This document shows, piece after piece, positions 1 through 5,306 of a stretch of DNA of 10,449 nucleotides. This DNA is from an uncultured Collinsella sp. (lineage in GTDB: Bacteria > Actinomycetota > Coriobacteriia > Coriobacteriales > Coriobacteriaceae): assembly GCA_959596505.1 (NCBI GenBank), contig CAUFWM010000048.1:1-10449 (forward strand). Reading direction: 5' to 3'. The number at the start of each line of letters is the position of its first letter. The first letter of the stretch is position 1. The position numbers were made by a program, and so were the translations under genes. The notes below the pieces were generated by a model. That model was not told where the DNA came from. It saw only the letters and a list, made by a program, of their open reading frames with translations, and did no database searches.

Positions 1-26
1 CCTCCGGCAACGGGGGCTTTTCTTTT
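1..26 (+). terminator. Rho-independent terminator, copy 1 (cut by window edge)
   Basis: The window opens inside the same hairpin found at 188, 428, 773 and 964. Here the left arm starts at CCTCCG, followed by a GCAA tetraloop, the right arm CGGGGGCTT and a T-rich tail. The other copies each follow a tRNA-Arg 3' end, so a tRNA-Arg gene or remnant probably lies just upstream of the window. That part is inference. Confidence 0.7.
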
Positions 27-40
27 ATGGCAACACCGCA

Positions 41-177
41 TGGATTCGAACCTCGGTCGAGGCGCGAGCGTGAAGCGGATGCGGAGCGTCCGTAGCGAGC
101 GGGCGAGCGCGCCGGCAGGCGGGCGAAGCCGGCGCGGATCCGCGCAGCGGATGCGCGGAATCCTATACGCCGCACCA
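41..177 (+). repeat. 137-bp structured GC-rich repeat ending in a tRNA-Arg 3' end, full copy 1
   Basis: This element recurs at 816-952 with the same length and only three differences. It starts at TGGATTCGAACCTCGG and ends with the last 20 bases of tRNA-Arg (GAATCC to CACCA, 158-177), matching the tRNA from inside the T loop to the CCA end. The 5' part of a tRNA is absent, so this is not a tRNA gene. Inside it, 108-116 pairs perfectly with 128-136 (9 bp, 11-nt loop). CGGATGC pairs with GCGTCCG around a GGA loop, and GGATTC (42-47) is complementary to GAATCC (158-163), closing the whole unit. Two of the three differences between copies keep the pairing through G-T wobbles. It could be a REP-like element, an RNA, or remnants of integration at the tRNA 3' end. 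Confidence 0.75.
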
Positions 178-187
178 ATTGAACTTG

Positions 188-216
188 AAGCCTCCGGCAA
201 CGGGGGCTTTTCTTTT
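188..216 (+). terminator. Rho-independent terminator, copy 2
   Basis: AAGCCTCCG pairs with CGGGGGCTT over 9 bp, with one T-G pair, around a GCAA (GNRA) loop, followed by TTCTTTT. It lies 10 nt after a tRNA-Arg 3' end remnant, at the same distance as behind the intact tRNA genes. It therefore belongs to the repeated tRNA-tail module and not to a nearby protein gene. Confidence 0.8.
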
Positions 217-230
217 ATGAAAACACCGCA

Positions 231-252
231 TGGATTCGAACCTCGGTCGAGG
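231..252 (+). repeat. 5' fragment of the 137-bp repeat
   Basis: The bases TGGATTCGAACCTCGG through GGTCGAGG match the first 22 bases of the full copies at 41 and 816. Unrelated sequence follows, leading into the tRNA-Arg promoter. The element's left end thus sits directly behind a terminator, as in every other copy, but its body and tRNA-tail end are missing. Confidence 0.65.
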
Positions 253-299
253 TGTGAACAGCCTAATCACCACTCCGTAAAATTTTTTCAAATTGTCGC

Positions 300-328
300 T
301 TGACCCATCGGGGGCTCGCGTGCATAAT
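300..328 (+). promoter_or_regulatory. Promoter of first tRNA-Arg gene
   Basis: TTGACC (300-305) and CATAAT (323-328) are separated by 17 bp, and the -10 box ends 12 nt before the tRNA. The second tRNA-Arg gene has the same boxes and spacing (645-673), while most of the spacer differs. This conservation supports a real sigma-70-type promoter. Confidence 0.8.
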
Positions 329-340
329 AATCCGTGCGTT

Positions 341-417
341 GCGGCGTTACCTCAGCTGGATAGAGGGTCTGACTACGAATCAGAACGTCATAGGTTCGAA
401 TCCTATACGCCGCACCA
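341..417 (+). tRNA. tRNA-Arg (anticodon ACG), copy 1
   Basis: This 77-nt cloverleaf includes an encoded CCA. The acceptor stem is GCGGCGT with ACGCCGC, the D stem CCTC with GAGG, the anticodon stem TCTGA with TCAGA, and the loop CTACGAA gives anticodon ACG. The T stem ATAGG with CCTAT encloses TTCGAAT. It reads CGN arginine codons. In bacteria A34 of this tRNA is normally deaminated to inosine by TadA. It is identical base for base to the tRNA at 686-762. It has its own promoter (300-328) and terminator (428-455), so it is probably made as a single-gene transcript. Confidence 0.97.
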
Positions 418-427
418 ATTGATTTTG

Positions 428-455
428 AAGCTCCCGGCAACGGGGGCTTTTCTTA
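428..455 (+). terminator. Terminator of first tRNA-Arg gene
   Basis: AAGCTCCCG pairs with CGGGGGCTT around a GCAA loop, with a T-rich tail after it. Compared with copies 2 and 4, the left arm reads CTCCC instead of CCTCC, and pairing is preserved because C-G and T-G pairs swap places. It lies 10 nt after the tRNA CCA. Confidence 0.85.
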
Positions 456-471
456 TATGGGAGCATTGCGG

Positions 472-528
472 AGATTCGAACCTCGGTCGAAGCCGGAGTG
501 GATGCGCGGAATCCTATACGTCGCACCA
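472..528 (+). repeat. Internally deleted copy of the structured repeat with tRNA-Arg 3' end
   Basis: The left end (GATTCGAACCTCGGTCGA) and the right end (GGATGCGCGGAATCC through the tRNA tail) of the 137-bp element are both present, with about 80 bp of the hairpin core missing. The tRNA tail carries one change, CGTCGC for CGCCGC at 519-524. The shared ends make it a deletion derivative and not an independent sequence. Confidence 0.7.
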
Positions 529-538
529 ATAGACTTTA

Positions 539-592
539 AAGCTCCCAACAACGACTGCTCTTCTATATCGCGAGGCATCGAAGATCGCACCA
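539..592 (+). repeat. Degenerate terminator and tRNA-tail remnant
   Basis: AAGCTCCCAACAACGACTGCT at 539-559 lines up with the terminator copies but can no longer form the full stem. A short ATCGCACCA at 584-592 resembles the last bases of the tRNA tail. It looks like an eroded unit of the array. The second part is short enough to be chance. Confidence 0.4.
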
Positions 593-644
593 AGCCCTCC
601 AAATGAGTAAAAACTAAATTCAATAACTTTTTTTGAAAAAATGC

Positions 645-673
645 TTGACCATTATTCAGTCCATGTGCATAAT
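645..673 (+). promoter_or_regulatory. Promoter of second tRNA-Arg gene
   Basis: TTGACC (645-650), a 17-bp spacer and CATAAT (668-673) lie 12 nt before the tRNA. An AT-rich tract at 627-641 lies just upstream and could act as an UP-like element. Boxes and spacing are the same as at 300-328. Confidence 0.82.
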
Positions 674-685
674 AATCAACAAGTC

Positions 686-762
686 GCGGCGTTACCTCAG
701 CTGGATAGAGGGTCTGACTACGAATCAGAACGTCATAGGTTCGAATCCTATACGCCGCACCA
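686..762 (+). tRNA. tRNA-Arg (anticodon ACG), copy 2
   Basis: It is identical over all 77 nt to the tRNA at 341-417, including the encoded CCA, with the same ACG anticodon. Its promoter (645-673) and terminator (773-800) are separate. The 345-bp spacing and the shared flanking modules show that the pair arose by local duplication. The upstream flanks differ outside the promoter boxes, so the duplication is old or the tRNAs have been kept identical by gene conversion. Confidence 0.97.
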
Positions 763-772
763 TTTGAACTTA

Positions 773-800
773 AAGCCTCCGGCAACGGGGGCTTTTCTTT
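773..800 (+). terminator. Terminator of second tRNA-Arg gene
   Basis: AAGCCTCCG pairs with CGGGGGCTT around GCAA, followed by TTTCTTT. The stem matches copy 2 exactly and sits 10 nt after the tRNA. Confidence 0.85.
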
Positions 801-815
801 TACGCCGGCATCCCA

Positions 816-952
816 TGGATTCGAACCTCGGTCGAGGCGCGAGCGTGAAGCGGACGCGGAGCGTCCGTAGCGAGCGGGCGAGCGCGCCGGCAGGCGGGCG
901 AAGCCGGTGCGGATCCGCGAAGCGGATGCGCGGAATCCTATACGCCGCACCA
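816..952 (+). repeat. 137-bp structured GC-rich repeat ending in a tRNA-Arg 3' end, full copy 2
   Basis: It has the same length as the copy at 41-177 and differs at three bases. The first change makes CGGACGC and GCGTCCG a perfect 7-bp hairpin, where copy 1 has a T-G pair. The second turns the 9-bp stem 883-891 with 903-911 from all Watson-Crick to one G-T pair. The third (CGCGCAG to CGCGAAG) falls beside the GGATCC palindrome. The last 20 bases equal the tRNA-Arg 3' end. As in copy 1, a tRNA terminator lies on each side. Confidence 0.75.
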
Positions 953-963
953 ATTGAAATCGA

Positions 964-992
964 AAGCCTCCGGTAACGGGGGCTTTTCTTTT
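964..992 (+). terminator. Rho-independent terminator, last copy of the array
   Basis: AAGCCTCCG pairs with CGGGGGCTT around GTAA, which is still a GNRA loop, and is followed by TTCTTTTA. It stands 11 nt after the tRNA tail of the repeat at 816-952. The array ends here; no further tRNA-tail copy is seen before the next gene. Confidence 0.8.
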
Positions 993-1046
993 ATGGCGGC
1001 ATTCGACACCAGAAGCTCGACTGGAATCGTGCGCCGCCGTCCGCGG

Positions 1047-1106
1047 GAGACTATTTCTTATCGACTCGTGTAAGATTCCGAGTAGGTGTCGCGGCCCATC
1101 CGCGAC
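1047..1106 (+). promoter_or_regulatory. Possible promoter and 5' leader hairpin of the 813-aa protein gene
   Basis: TAAGAT at 1071-1076 is a fair -10 box. The best -35 at 18-bp spacing is GAGACT (1047-1052), which is weak. GTCGCGG (1088-1094) pairs with CCGCGAC (1100-1106) around CCCAT and would lie in the leader. No T run follows, so it is not a clear terminator. The rest of 993-1143 shows nothing else that I can support. Confidence 0.3.
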
Positions 1107-1143
1107 CACTCCTTCTTTCAACGACTGATCAGGGTGATATTTC

Positions 1144-3585
1144 GTGGCAGAGCGTCCGACATACAAGCTCAGGTTTCTCGACCCCAAAAAGCGTTTTCCA
1201 TCGATGCCAGAGCAGCCTGCGGGGCGCTCATATGGTGTTGTCTGGAAAGTCTTTGGCGAGGACCCCAAAGAGTCGTGCTATGTCGTCGAATTCGTCGGCA
1301 AAACTCACATATCGCTCTTGGGCTACGTGAGCGTGTCGGGCAAGGTTTATAAGGTTGATCGTCCTGTTCGGGAAGTACCGTTGCCCGAGGACCCTGACAT
1401 GGAGCTGGTCCTTCACGAGTCCGATTCCAGTATTGGCGAGATTATGGTGAGGGAAGCTAACGGTGCAATGCGCGCGTGTGCGCGAACTGCCGGCTCTCCC
1501 GAAGGCCCCATGCGCGAGCAGTCCGACCACGAGACATGGAATTCGACCCGCGCCCTTCCTTTCGGCGAGTTCATGGCCTCGATGTTCTTGCGCTACTTGA
1601 TATTTGCCAACTCCGAAAGCGCTCTTGCGAACACGGCGGGCGTCGACGGTCTCGATGCAGACATGCAAAACGTTGTCGACAAGATCAAACTCGTAAAGTT
1701 GCCCGAGCCGGTCGAGGTGTTTTTGGGCTTTGACACGGCACCGCTCCCCGATGCTATCGAGACGCTGCTTTACCGTGTTGACCATGCCGAGAATCCGAGC
1801 GGTATCGAGCGCTATGCCGCCGCCCTTATGAGCGAGATCGACTTACCCCGCCTGCGCACCATTGCTGCCAAGTCCGAAATGAGCCTAGCGCGCATCGACC
1901 GCTCAAAGCTGTTCTATCTCAATTTTGATCGCAGCCTGCTGGACCAGGACGAGATTGACATGCTGCTTGCCATCGAGTGCCGTCTCAACCGCCTCTCCGG
2001 CATCCTTGAGCGCATCGGGGCCGGATTGGTCCCCGCGGCATCCTCGCCGAGCCTTGAGGGCTGCGCGCTCTTTGACGCGTGGCATATCGCCAAGACGACC
2101 AACGATGTTCCCCGACTGCTCGATACGGCCTCGAGCGACAACCCGTGGGGCAAACCGGGAACGGTGGCTTGCCAGCCGGGCGGTGAGTGGGATGTGCGCA
2201 GCCGCTTCGCGCGTATTGTCGAGGCACTTAACGTGGTCACACGGCTCGACTATACCTATCGGGCAAACGTTGCCGAGGGGATTATGCTCGTTCGGTTTGG
2301 GCACTCTGTCGTGGATGCCATGCCACAACGTGAATACGACGCCCGGGAGGATGTCTGGCGCGAGTTGGACGAGAACGCGCGTGTGATTTGGGCCGCGGAG
2401 CACGACGCGCGCGTGGCGCTTACGCTGGCAGCGGCTTGCTTTGCCGCAGGTGCCTGCATTGCGCGCTGCTATGTTCAGATTGCGGCTCCCGATGCCGAGC
2501 AGGGCGAGCGCGTCATTGCAACATATTCCTTTGGGCGCGCGGCCTATCTGGCCGATTGCGTGCCTGTCGCCAAGGATCTTGAGAGCATGGACATGGACGA
2601 TATGCCGTGCAAGCGTGTGCTTGAGGCATATGAGTCAACCGCTCCGGAGACGATTGAACCTGCGGAGGTTCATGCTCGTCCGCGTGATGACCATCGCATG
2701 CTGCCGCCGGCGCTGCGCGATCTGCTGCTTGCCGATACGGCTGACGAGCTGGAGGTCATGGAAGAGGACGACGACCCATACGTGGCCCGTGTTGTTGAAT
2801 TGCGCGAGCAGGCAAAAGTCGACCGTACAGGTGCTTTTGAAGGCTTTTCCCGTCTTGTTGAGGAGTTGGAGGCTAAGTGCGCCGTCGCCGAGCTTTTGGC
2901 GACAGGTCCGGTTCAAACGCAGTTTTGCGATAACCAGCTGGTGCGCATGGTGCTACCGGTGTTGGAAGAAGACCGCTCTGTGCGAATCCTTCGTGCGCCC
3001 GATGCGCTGTACTTTGCCCAGCACGAGATCTGCAGCTTTTACGCCGAGCAAGAGGACTTTGAACGAGCACTGCCCGAGGTGCGCCATCTTTACGATCTGG
3101 CGCGCTCGTCCATGCAGTCGCACTTTGCGCTCATCAACGTGCTTGCGCGTCTGGAGCGCTTTGACGAGATTATCGAGGTGGCGCGCCACGGCCTACGTAT
3201 TGCCAGCGATCGTTCTGCAATCGGCTACCTGTTCTATCGCTTGGCGTTTGCCTATTGGAATTGCGATCAGCTCGATCTGGCGCTGGCTTGTTACCGTCTG
3301 GTGCCGCGCGGCGAGGAGTCGGGCAGCAGCGCACTGGAAGAAATGCAGGGCCTTATGAACGAGATGGGCGTCAGCGAGCCTCCGACGTTCGAGGAAGCGG
3401 TCGAGACCATCCACAAGGCTGGACTCGAATTGCCGCCCGTGCCCGCGGTGACCAATCAGCTTGCGGATGCCGCCGTGCAGCTGGTCGATAACGGCTTCTT
3501 TTTCCTGGCGCGCGTCTGCATCTTCCAAATGTGGCGCACCATGGGCAACGATGAGCTCGGCTCCCTCAGTCGCTCGCTGGGGTAG
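1144..3585 (+). CDS. Large soluble protein with TPR-like helices, function unknown
   Basis: I do not recognise this 813-residue protein from a named family. The start is GTG at 1144, chosen because AGGGTGAT (1131-1138) lies at ribosome-site distance; no ATG in frame has a better site. No signal peptide or membrane segment is visible, so it is probably cytoplasmic. Residues 1-75 look like a small beta-rich region. Residues 100-520 are long and mostly helical. An acidic stretch (EEDDD) lies near residue 540. Residues about 620-725 alternate helices with A, L and Y spacing typical of tetratricopeptide repeats, for example the segment beginning FYAEQEDFERALPEV. TPR regions usually bind other proteins. 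The gene appears to be alone: 162 bp, with the repeat block at 3675, separates it from the next start. Codon use is GC-rich, like the signalling genes, so it looks like resident chromosomal DNA. Confidence 0.85.
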   Translation: MAERPTYKLRFLDPKKRFPSMPEQPAGRSYGVVWKVFGEDPKESCYVVEFVGKTHISLLGYVSVSGKVYKVDRPVREVPLPEDPDMELVLHESDSSIGEIMVREANGAMRACARTAGSPEGPMREQSDHETWNSTRALPFGEFMASMFLRYLIFANSESALANTAGVDGLDADMQNVVDKIKLVKLPEPVEVFLGFDTAPLPDAIETLLYRVDHAENPSGIERYAAALMSEIDLPRLRTIAAKSEMSLARIDRSKLFYLNFDRSLLDQDEIDMLLAIECRLNRLSGILERIGAGLVPAASSPSLEGCALFDAWHIAKTTNDVPRLLDTASSDNPWGKPGTVACQPGGEWDVRSRFARIVEALNVVTRLDYTYRANVAEGIMLVRFGHSVVDAMPQREYDAREDVWRELDENARVIWAAEHDARVALTLAAACFAAGACIARCYVQIAAPDAEQGERVIATYSFGRAAYLADCVPVAKDLESMDMDDMPCKRVLEAYESTAPETIEPAEVHARPRDDHRMLPPALRDLLLADTADELEVMEEDDDPYVARVVELREQAKVDRTGAFEGFSRLVEELEAKCAVAELLATGPVQTQFCDNQLVRMVLPVLEEDRSVRILRAPDALYFAQHEICSFYAEQEDFERALPEVRHLYDLARSSMQSHFALINVLARLERFDEIIEVARHGLRIASDRSAIGYLFYRLAFAYWNCDQLDLALACYRLVPRGEESGSSALEEMQGLMNEMGVSEPPTFEEAVETIHKAGLELPPVPAVTNQLADAAVQLVDNGFFFLARVCIFQMWRTMGNDELGSLSRSLG

Positions 3586-3674
3586 GGGCGATATAGAGGG
3601 GCCGCACTGCGCTATTTGTATCGGCGCGGGCGGGAGGACCCGGCAGGATCGGTAAGGCATAAAGCCGCCGAGCC

Positions 3675-3728
3675 TGCTAAAACTGTTAAACTCTGCTAAA
3701 GTTGCTAAACTTTGTTAAAGTTGTTAAA
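3675..3728 (+). repeat. Ordered block of six TGYTAAA heptamers (iteron- or operator-like)
   Basis: TGCTAAA or TGTTAAA starts at 3675, 3684, 3694, 3703, 3713 and 3722, so the steps alternate 9, 10, 9, 10, 9. Read another way, it is three tandem 19-bp units, each holding two heptamers. Neighbouring copies also form short dyads such as AACTTT/AAAGTT. The block ends 20 bp before the ATG of the ATPase gene and 8 bp before its ribosome site. That position fits a multi-site operator for autoregulation. Iterons of a replication-type protein are an alternative. An extra TGTTAAC at 3759-3765, inside the gene, may be chance. Confidence 0.75.
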
Positions 3729-3747
3729 ACTAGCAGAGGAGGGCAGA

Positions 3748-4830
3748 ATGACGAAAGCTGTTAACCCCTTTAAGCCAACGGCGGGCATGAATCCGCCTGA
3801 GCTTATCGGACGGGACACTGTTTTGGATGACTTTGCCGAGGCTCTTGAGAATGGTCCTGGTGCCCCCGATCGACTCATGCGCATCTCGGGCGTCCGAGGC
3901 ACAGGTAAAACGGTGCTCCTTAATGCATTGGGTGACCTTGCACGCAAAAAAGGATTCGAGGTCGTTGACGTTGCCTCCAATGCTGGTTTTTGCAATAGAA
4001 TCCTCGAGGCTCTGCAGCGAAACGTTCGTCTTGAATCAATCTCGATTTCCCCATCGATTTTAGGGGTCAGCCTTGGCTCCATGGAGATGTCGAAGTCGGC
4101 CTCTCATCTGGGCGAGGCGATGTACGATGCTGCGAAGCGCGGTGGTCTGCTCATTACGCTCGACGAGATCCAGGATGCCTCAACTGAGGAAATGCGCGAG
4201 CTAGGCAATGAGATGCAGCTCTTGATTCGCCAAGGAGCGAATGTCGCTTTCGCTTTCGCCGGGCTGCCGACATCGGTAGATGGCGTGGTGGTGGATGATA
4301 CGTTGACGTTCCTTCAGCGAGCCAAACATGTTGAACTTACTCGGCTTTCCGATTTTGAAGTTGGCGGATCGTTTGAGGATACGATGAGACGAGCGGGCAA
4401 GGAGCTCGACAAAGGTGCCGCTGAGCTATTAACAAAAGCTTCGGCAGGCTATCCCTTTATGGTCCAGCTGGTCGGATATTACGCTTGGCAGGTTGCTGCG
4501 CGCAGTGGGGCGGAGAGCGTGAGCGAAGAGGCGGCTCGTAAGGGTATCCAGGCGGCTCTTGATAGCTTTAATGCTATGGTGATTGCCCCAGCGCTGCGCA
4601 GGGTGTCGGAACGGCAGTTTCAGTATCTCGCGGCGATGGCTCAATGCGAGGGCGTCGATATCGCCAACGGCGATATCGCCAAGAAGATGGGTTTGTCGGC
4701 GAACAAAGTTGGGTCATATCGCAAGCGTCTGATCGATGCGGGGTTGATTGAGCCCGCGGGCTATGGCTGTGTTTCGTTTGCAATTCCGTACATGCGCGAT
4801 TATCTGTTGGAGACCGTTCGAGAGGACTAA
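3748..4830 (+). CDS. Stand-alone AAA-type ATPase with C-terminal winged-helix-like region
   Basis: This 360-residue protein has a Walker A motif GVRGTGKT (48-55), a Walker B LLITLDEIQ (134-142) and a sensor-like AFAFAGLP (167-174). The C-terminal part (about 285-355) reads as a winged helix, with LSANKVGSYRKRLIDAGLIE resembling a recognition helix and wing. This layout resembles the AAA_16/Orc1-Cdc6-like ATPases found as solitary genes in gut actinobacteria. Their cellular role is not established to my knowledge, and DNA binding is inferred. The ATG at 3748 is chosen because GAGGAGGG (3736-3743) precedes it. A TTG at 3712 would extend the protein into the heptamer block and lacks a ribosome site. 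There is no partner gene in the same transcript. Codon use is less GC-rich than in the 813-aa gene, which is compatible with transfer but not proof of it. Confidence 0.88.
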   Translation: MTKAVNPFKPTAGMNPPELIGRDTVLDDFAEALENGPGAPDRLMRISGVRGTGKTVLLNALGDLARKKGFEVVDVASNAGFCNRILEALQRNVRLESISISPSILGVSLGSMEMSKSASHLGEAMYDAAKRGGLLITLDEIQDASTEEMRELGNEMQLLIRQGANVAFAFAGLPTSVDGVVVDDTLTFLQRAKHVELTRLSDFEVGGSFEDTMRRAGKELDKGAAELLTKASAGYPFMVQLVGYYAWQVAARSGAESVSEEAARKGIQAALDSFNAMVIAPALRRVSERQFQYLAAMAQCEGVDIANGDIAKKMGLSANKVGSYRKRLIDAGLIEPAGYGCVSFAIPYMRDYLLETVRED

Positions 4831-4880
4831 TAAAGAATGGGCTGTCCGCGCTGTCGCTGGGGCCGTCCTTGTATCTTTGT

Positions 4881-4933
4881 CTCAATCTGTAACATCTGGA
4901 GGGGATTACGGCCTGCAGATGTTACAGATTGAG
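4881..4933. repeat. Perfect 18-bp inverted repeat with 17-nt loop
   Basis: The arm CTCAATCTGTAACATCTG (4881-4898) is the exact reverse complement of 4916-4933, and the loop 4899-4915 begins GAGGGG. Outside the arms, GTCTCA (4879-4884) and TGAGAC (4943-4948) are also complementary. There is no T run on either side, so it is not a standard terminator, though it follows the ATPase stop by 50 bp and could stop or stabilise that transcript. A palindromic repeat of mobile origin or a protein-binding site are alternatives. Confidence 0.85.
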
Positions 4934-4955
4934 ATGATTGACTGAGACGTTTACT

Positions 4956-4977
4956 GGTAAAAGAGAGGTAAAAGAGG
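4956..4977 (+). repeat. Tandem duplication of an 11-bp unit
   Basis: GGTAAAAGAGA (4956-4966) is followed directly by GGTAAAAGAGG (4967-4977), matching at 10 of 11 positions. It lies between the inverted repeat and the tRNA-Ser promoter. It may be simple slippage. Confidence 0.6.
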
Positions 4978-4996
4978 AAACGCCTCAAAATTCCCC

Positions 4997-5025
4997 TTGC
5001 CCAACTTCGGCTGTTTGGTTACTAT
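4997..5025 (+). promoter_or_regulatory. Promoter of tRNA-Ser
   Basis: TTGCCC (4997-5002) and TACTAT (5020-5025) are spaced by 17 bp, and the -10 box ends 14 nt before the tRNA, similar to the tRNA-Arg promoters. Each box matches consensus at four of six bases. Confidence 0.6.
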
Positions 5026-5039
5026 AGAACGGCTGTTAC

Positions 5040-5130
5040 GGAGAGCTGACCGAGAGGCCGAAGGTGCTCGCCTGCTAAGCGAGTATGCCCCAAAAGGGCA
5101 TCTGGGGTTCGAATCCCCAGCTCTCCGCCA
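5040..5130 (+). tRNA. tRNA-Ser (anticodon GCT)
   Basis: This 91-nt gene includes an encoded CCA. The acceptor stem is GGAGAGC with GCTCTCC, and the anticodon stem CTCGC with GCGAG encloses CTGCTAA, giving anticodon GCT for AGC and AGU serine codons. The long variable arm (TGCCCC, AAAA, GGGGCA-type stem) is typical of class II tRNAs, and the T arm is CTGGG with CCCAG around GTTCGAAT-type bases. It has its own promoter upstream and a terminator 15 nt downstream. Confidence 0.96.
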
Positions 5131-5144
5131 GTATGACTTTGAAG

Positions 5145-5170
5145 AAGGGTCCCATTTGGGGCCCTTTTTT
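5145..5170 (+). terminator. Rho-independent terminator of tRNA-Ser
   Basis: AAGGGTCCC (5145-5153) pairs with GGGGCCCTT (5158-5166) around ATTT, with one T-G pair, and runs into six Ts. It separates the tRNA from the TM2 gene. Confidence 0.88.
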
Positions 5171-5306
5171 ATTATCAAGAATGGCGGCTGGGGATTAGAG
5201 TCCGAAAGGGCGTGAACATTAGGCAAACACGGGGCGCTTGAAAACGGGGAGACCCAGGCGTGCTCGTGCACCCCGGTGTGGGGTTCCGAGGGGATGGAGT
5301 AGAAAT

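Noticed and set aside
41..177. tRNA gene or tRNA pseudogene with an intron
   Set aside because: Only the tRNA 3' end is present. There is no acceptor 5' strand, D arm or anticodon arm in the preceding sequence.
40..303. Short plus-strand open frames across 40-976
   Set aside because: Their products are translations of the repeated element and the tRNAs. The same peptides recur only because the DNA is repeated.
453..1268. 271-codon minus-strand open frame across the tRNA array
   Set aside because: It runs antisense through a tRNA gene, terminators and repeats. The protein is Arg/Ser-rich, as expected of a chance frame in GC-rich sequence, and there is no ribosome site.
2441..3358. 305-codon plus-strand frame inside the 813-residue gene
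   Set aside because: It is an alternate frame rich in Arg, Cys and Trp with no ribosome site, while the long frame has TPR-like periodicity.
3675..3728. CRISPR array
   Set aside because: The units are 7 bp (or 19 bp in tandem) without unique spacers, and no cas genes are nearby.
3712..3747. TTG start of the ATPase within the heptamer block
   Set aside because: It would encode residues from the repeats and lacks a ribosome site, whereas the ATG at 3748 has GAGGAGGG just before it.
5238..5306. TTG-initiated extension of the TM2 protein
   Set aside because: The ATG at 5307 has a ribosome site at proper spacing, and the 23 extra residues are Arg/Pro-rich without support.
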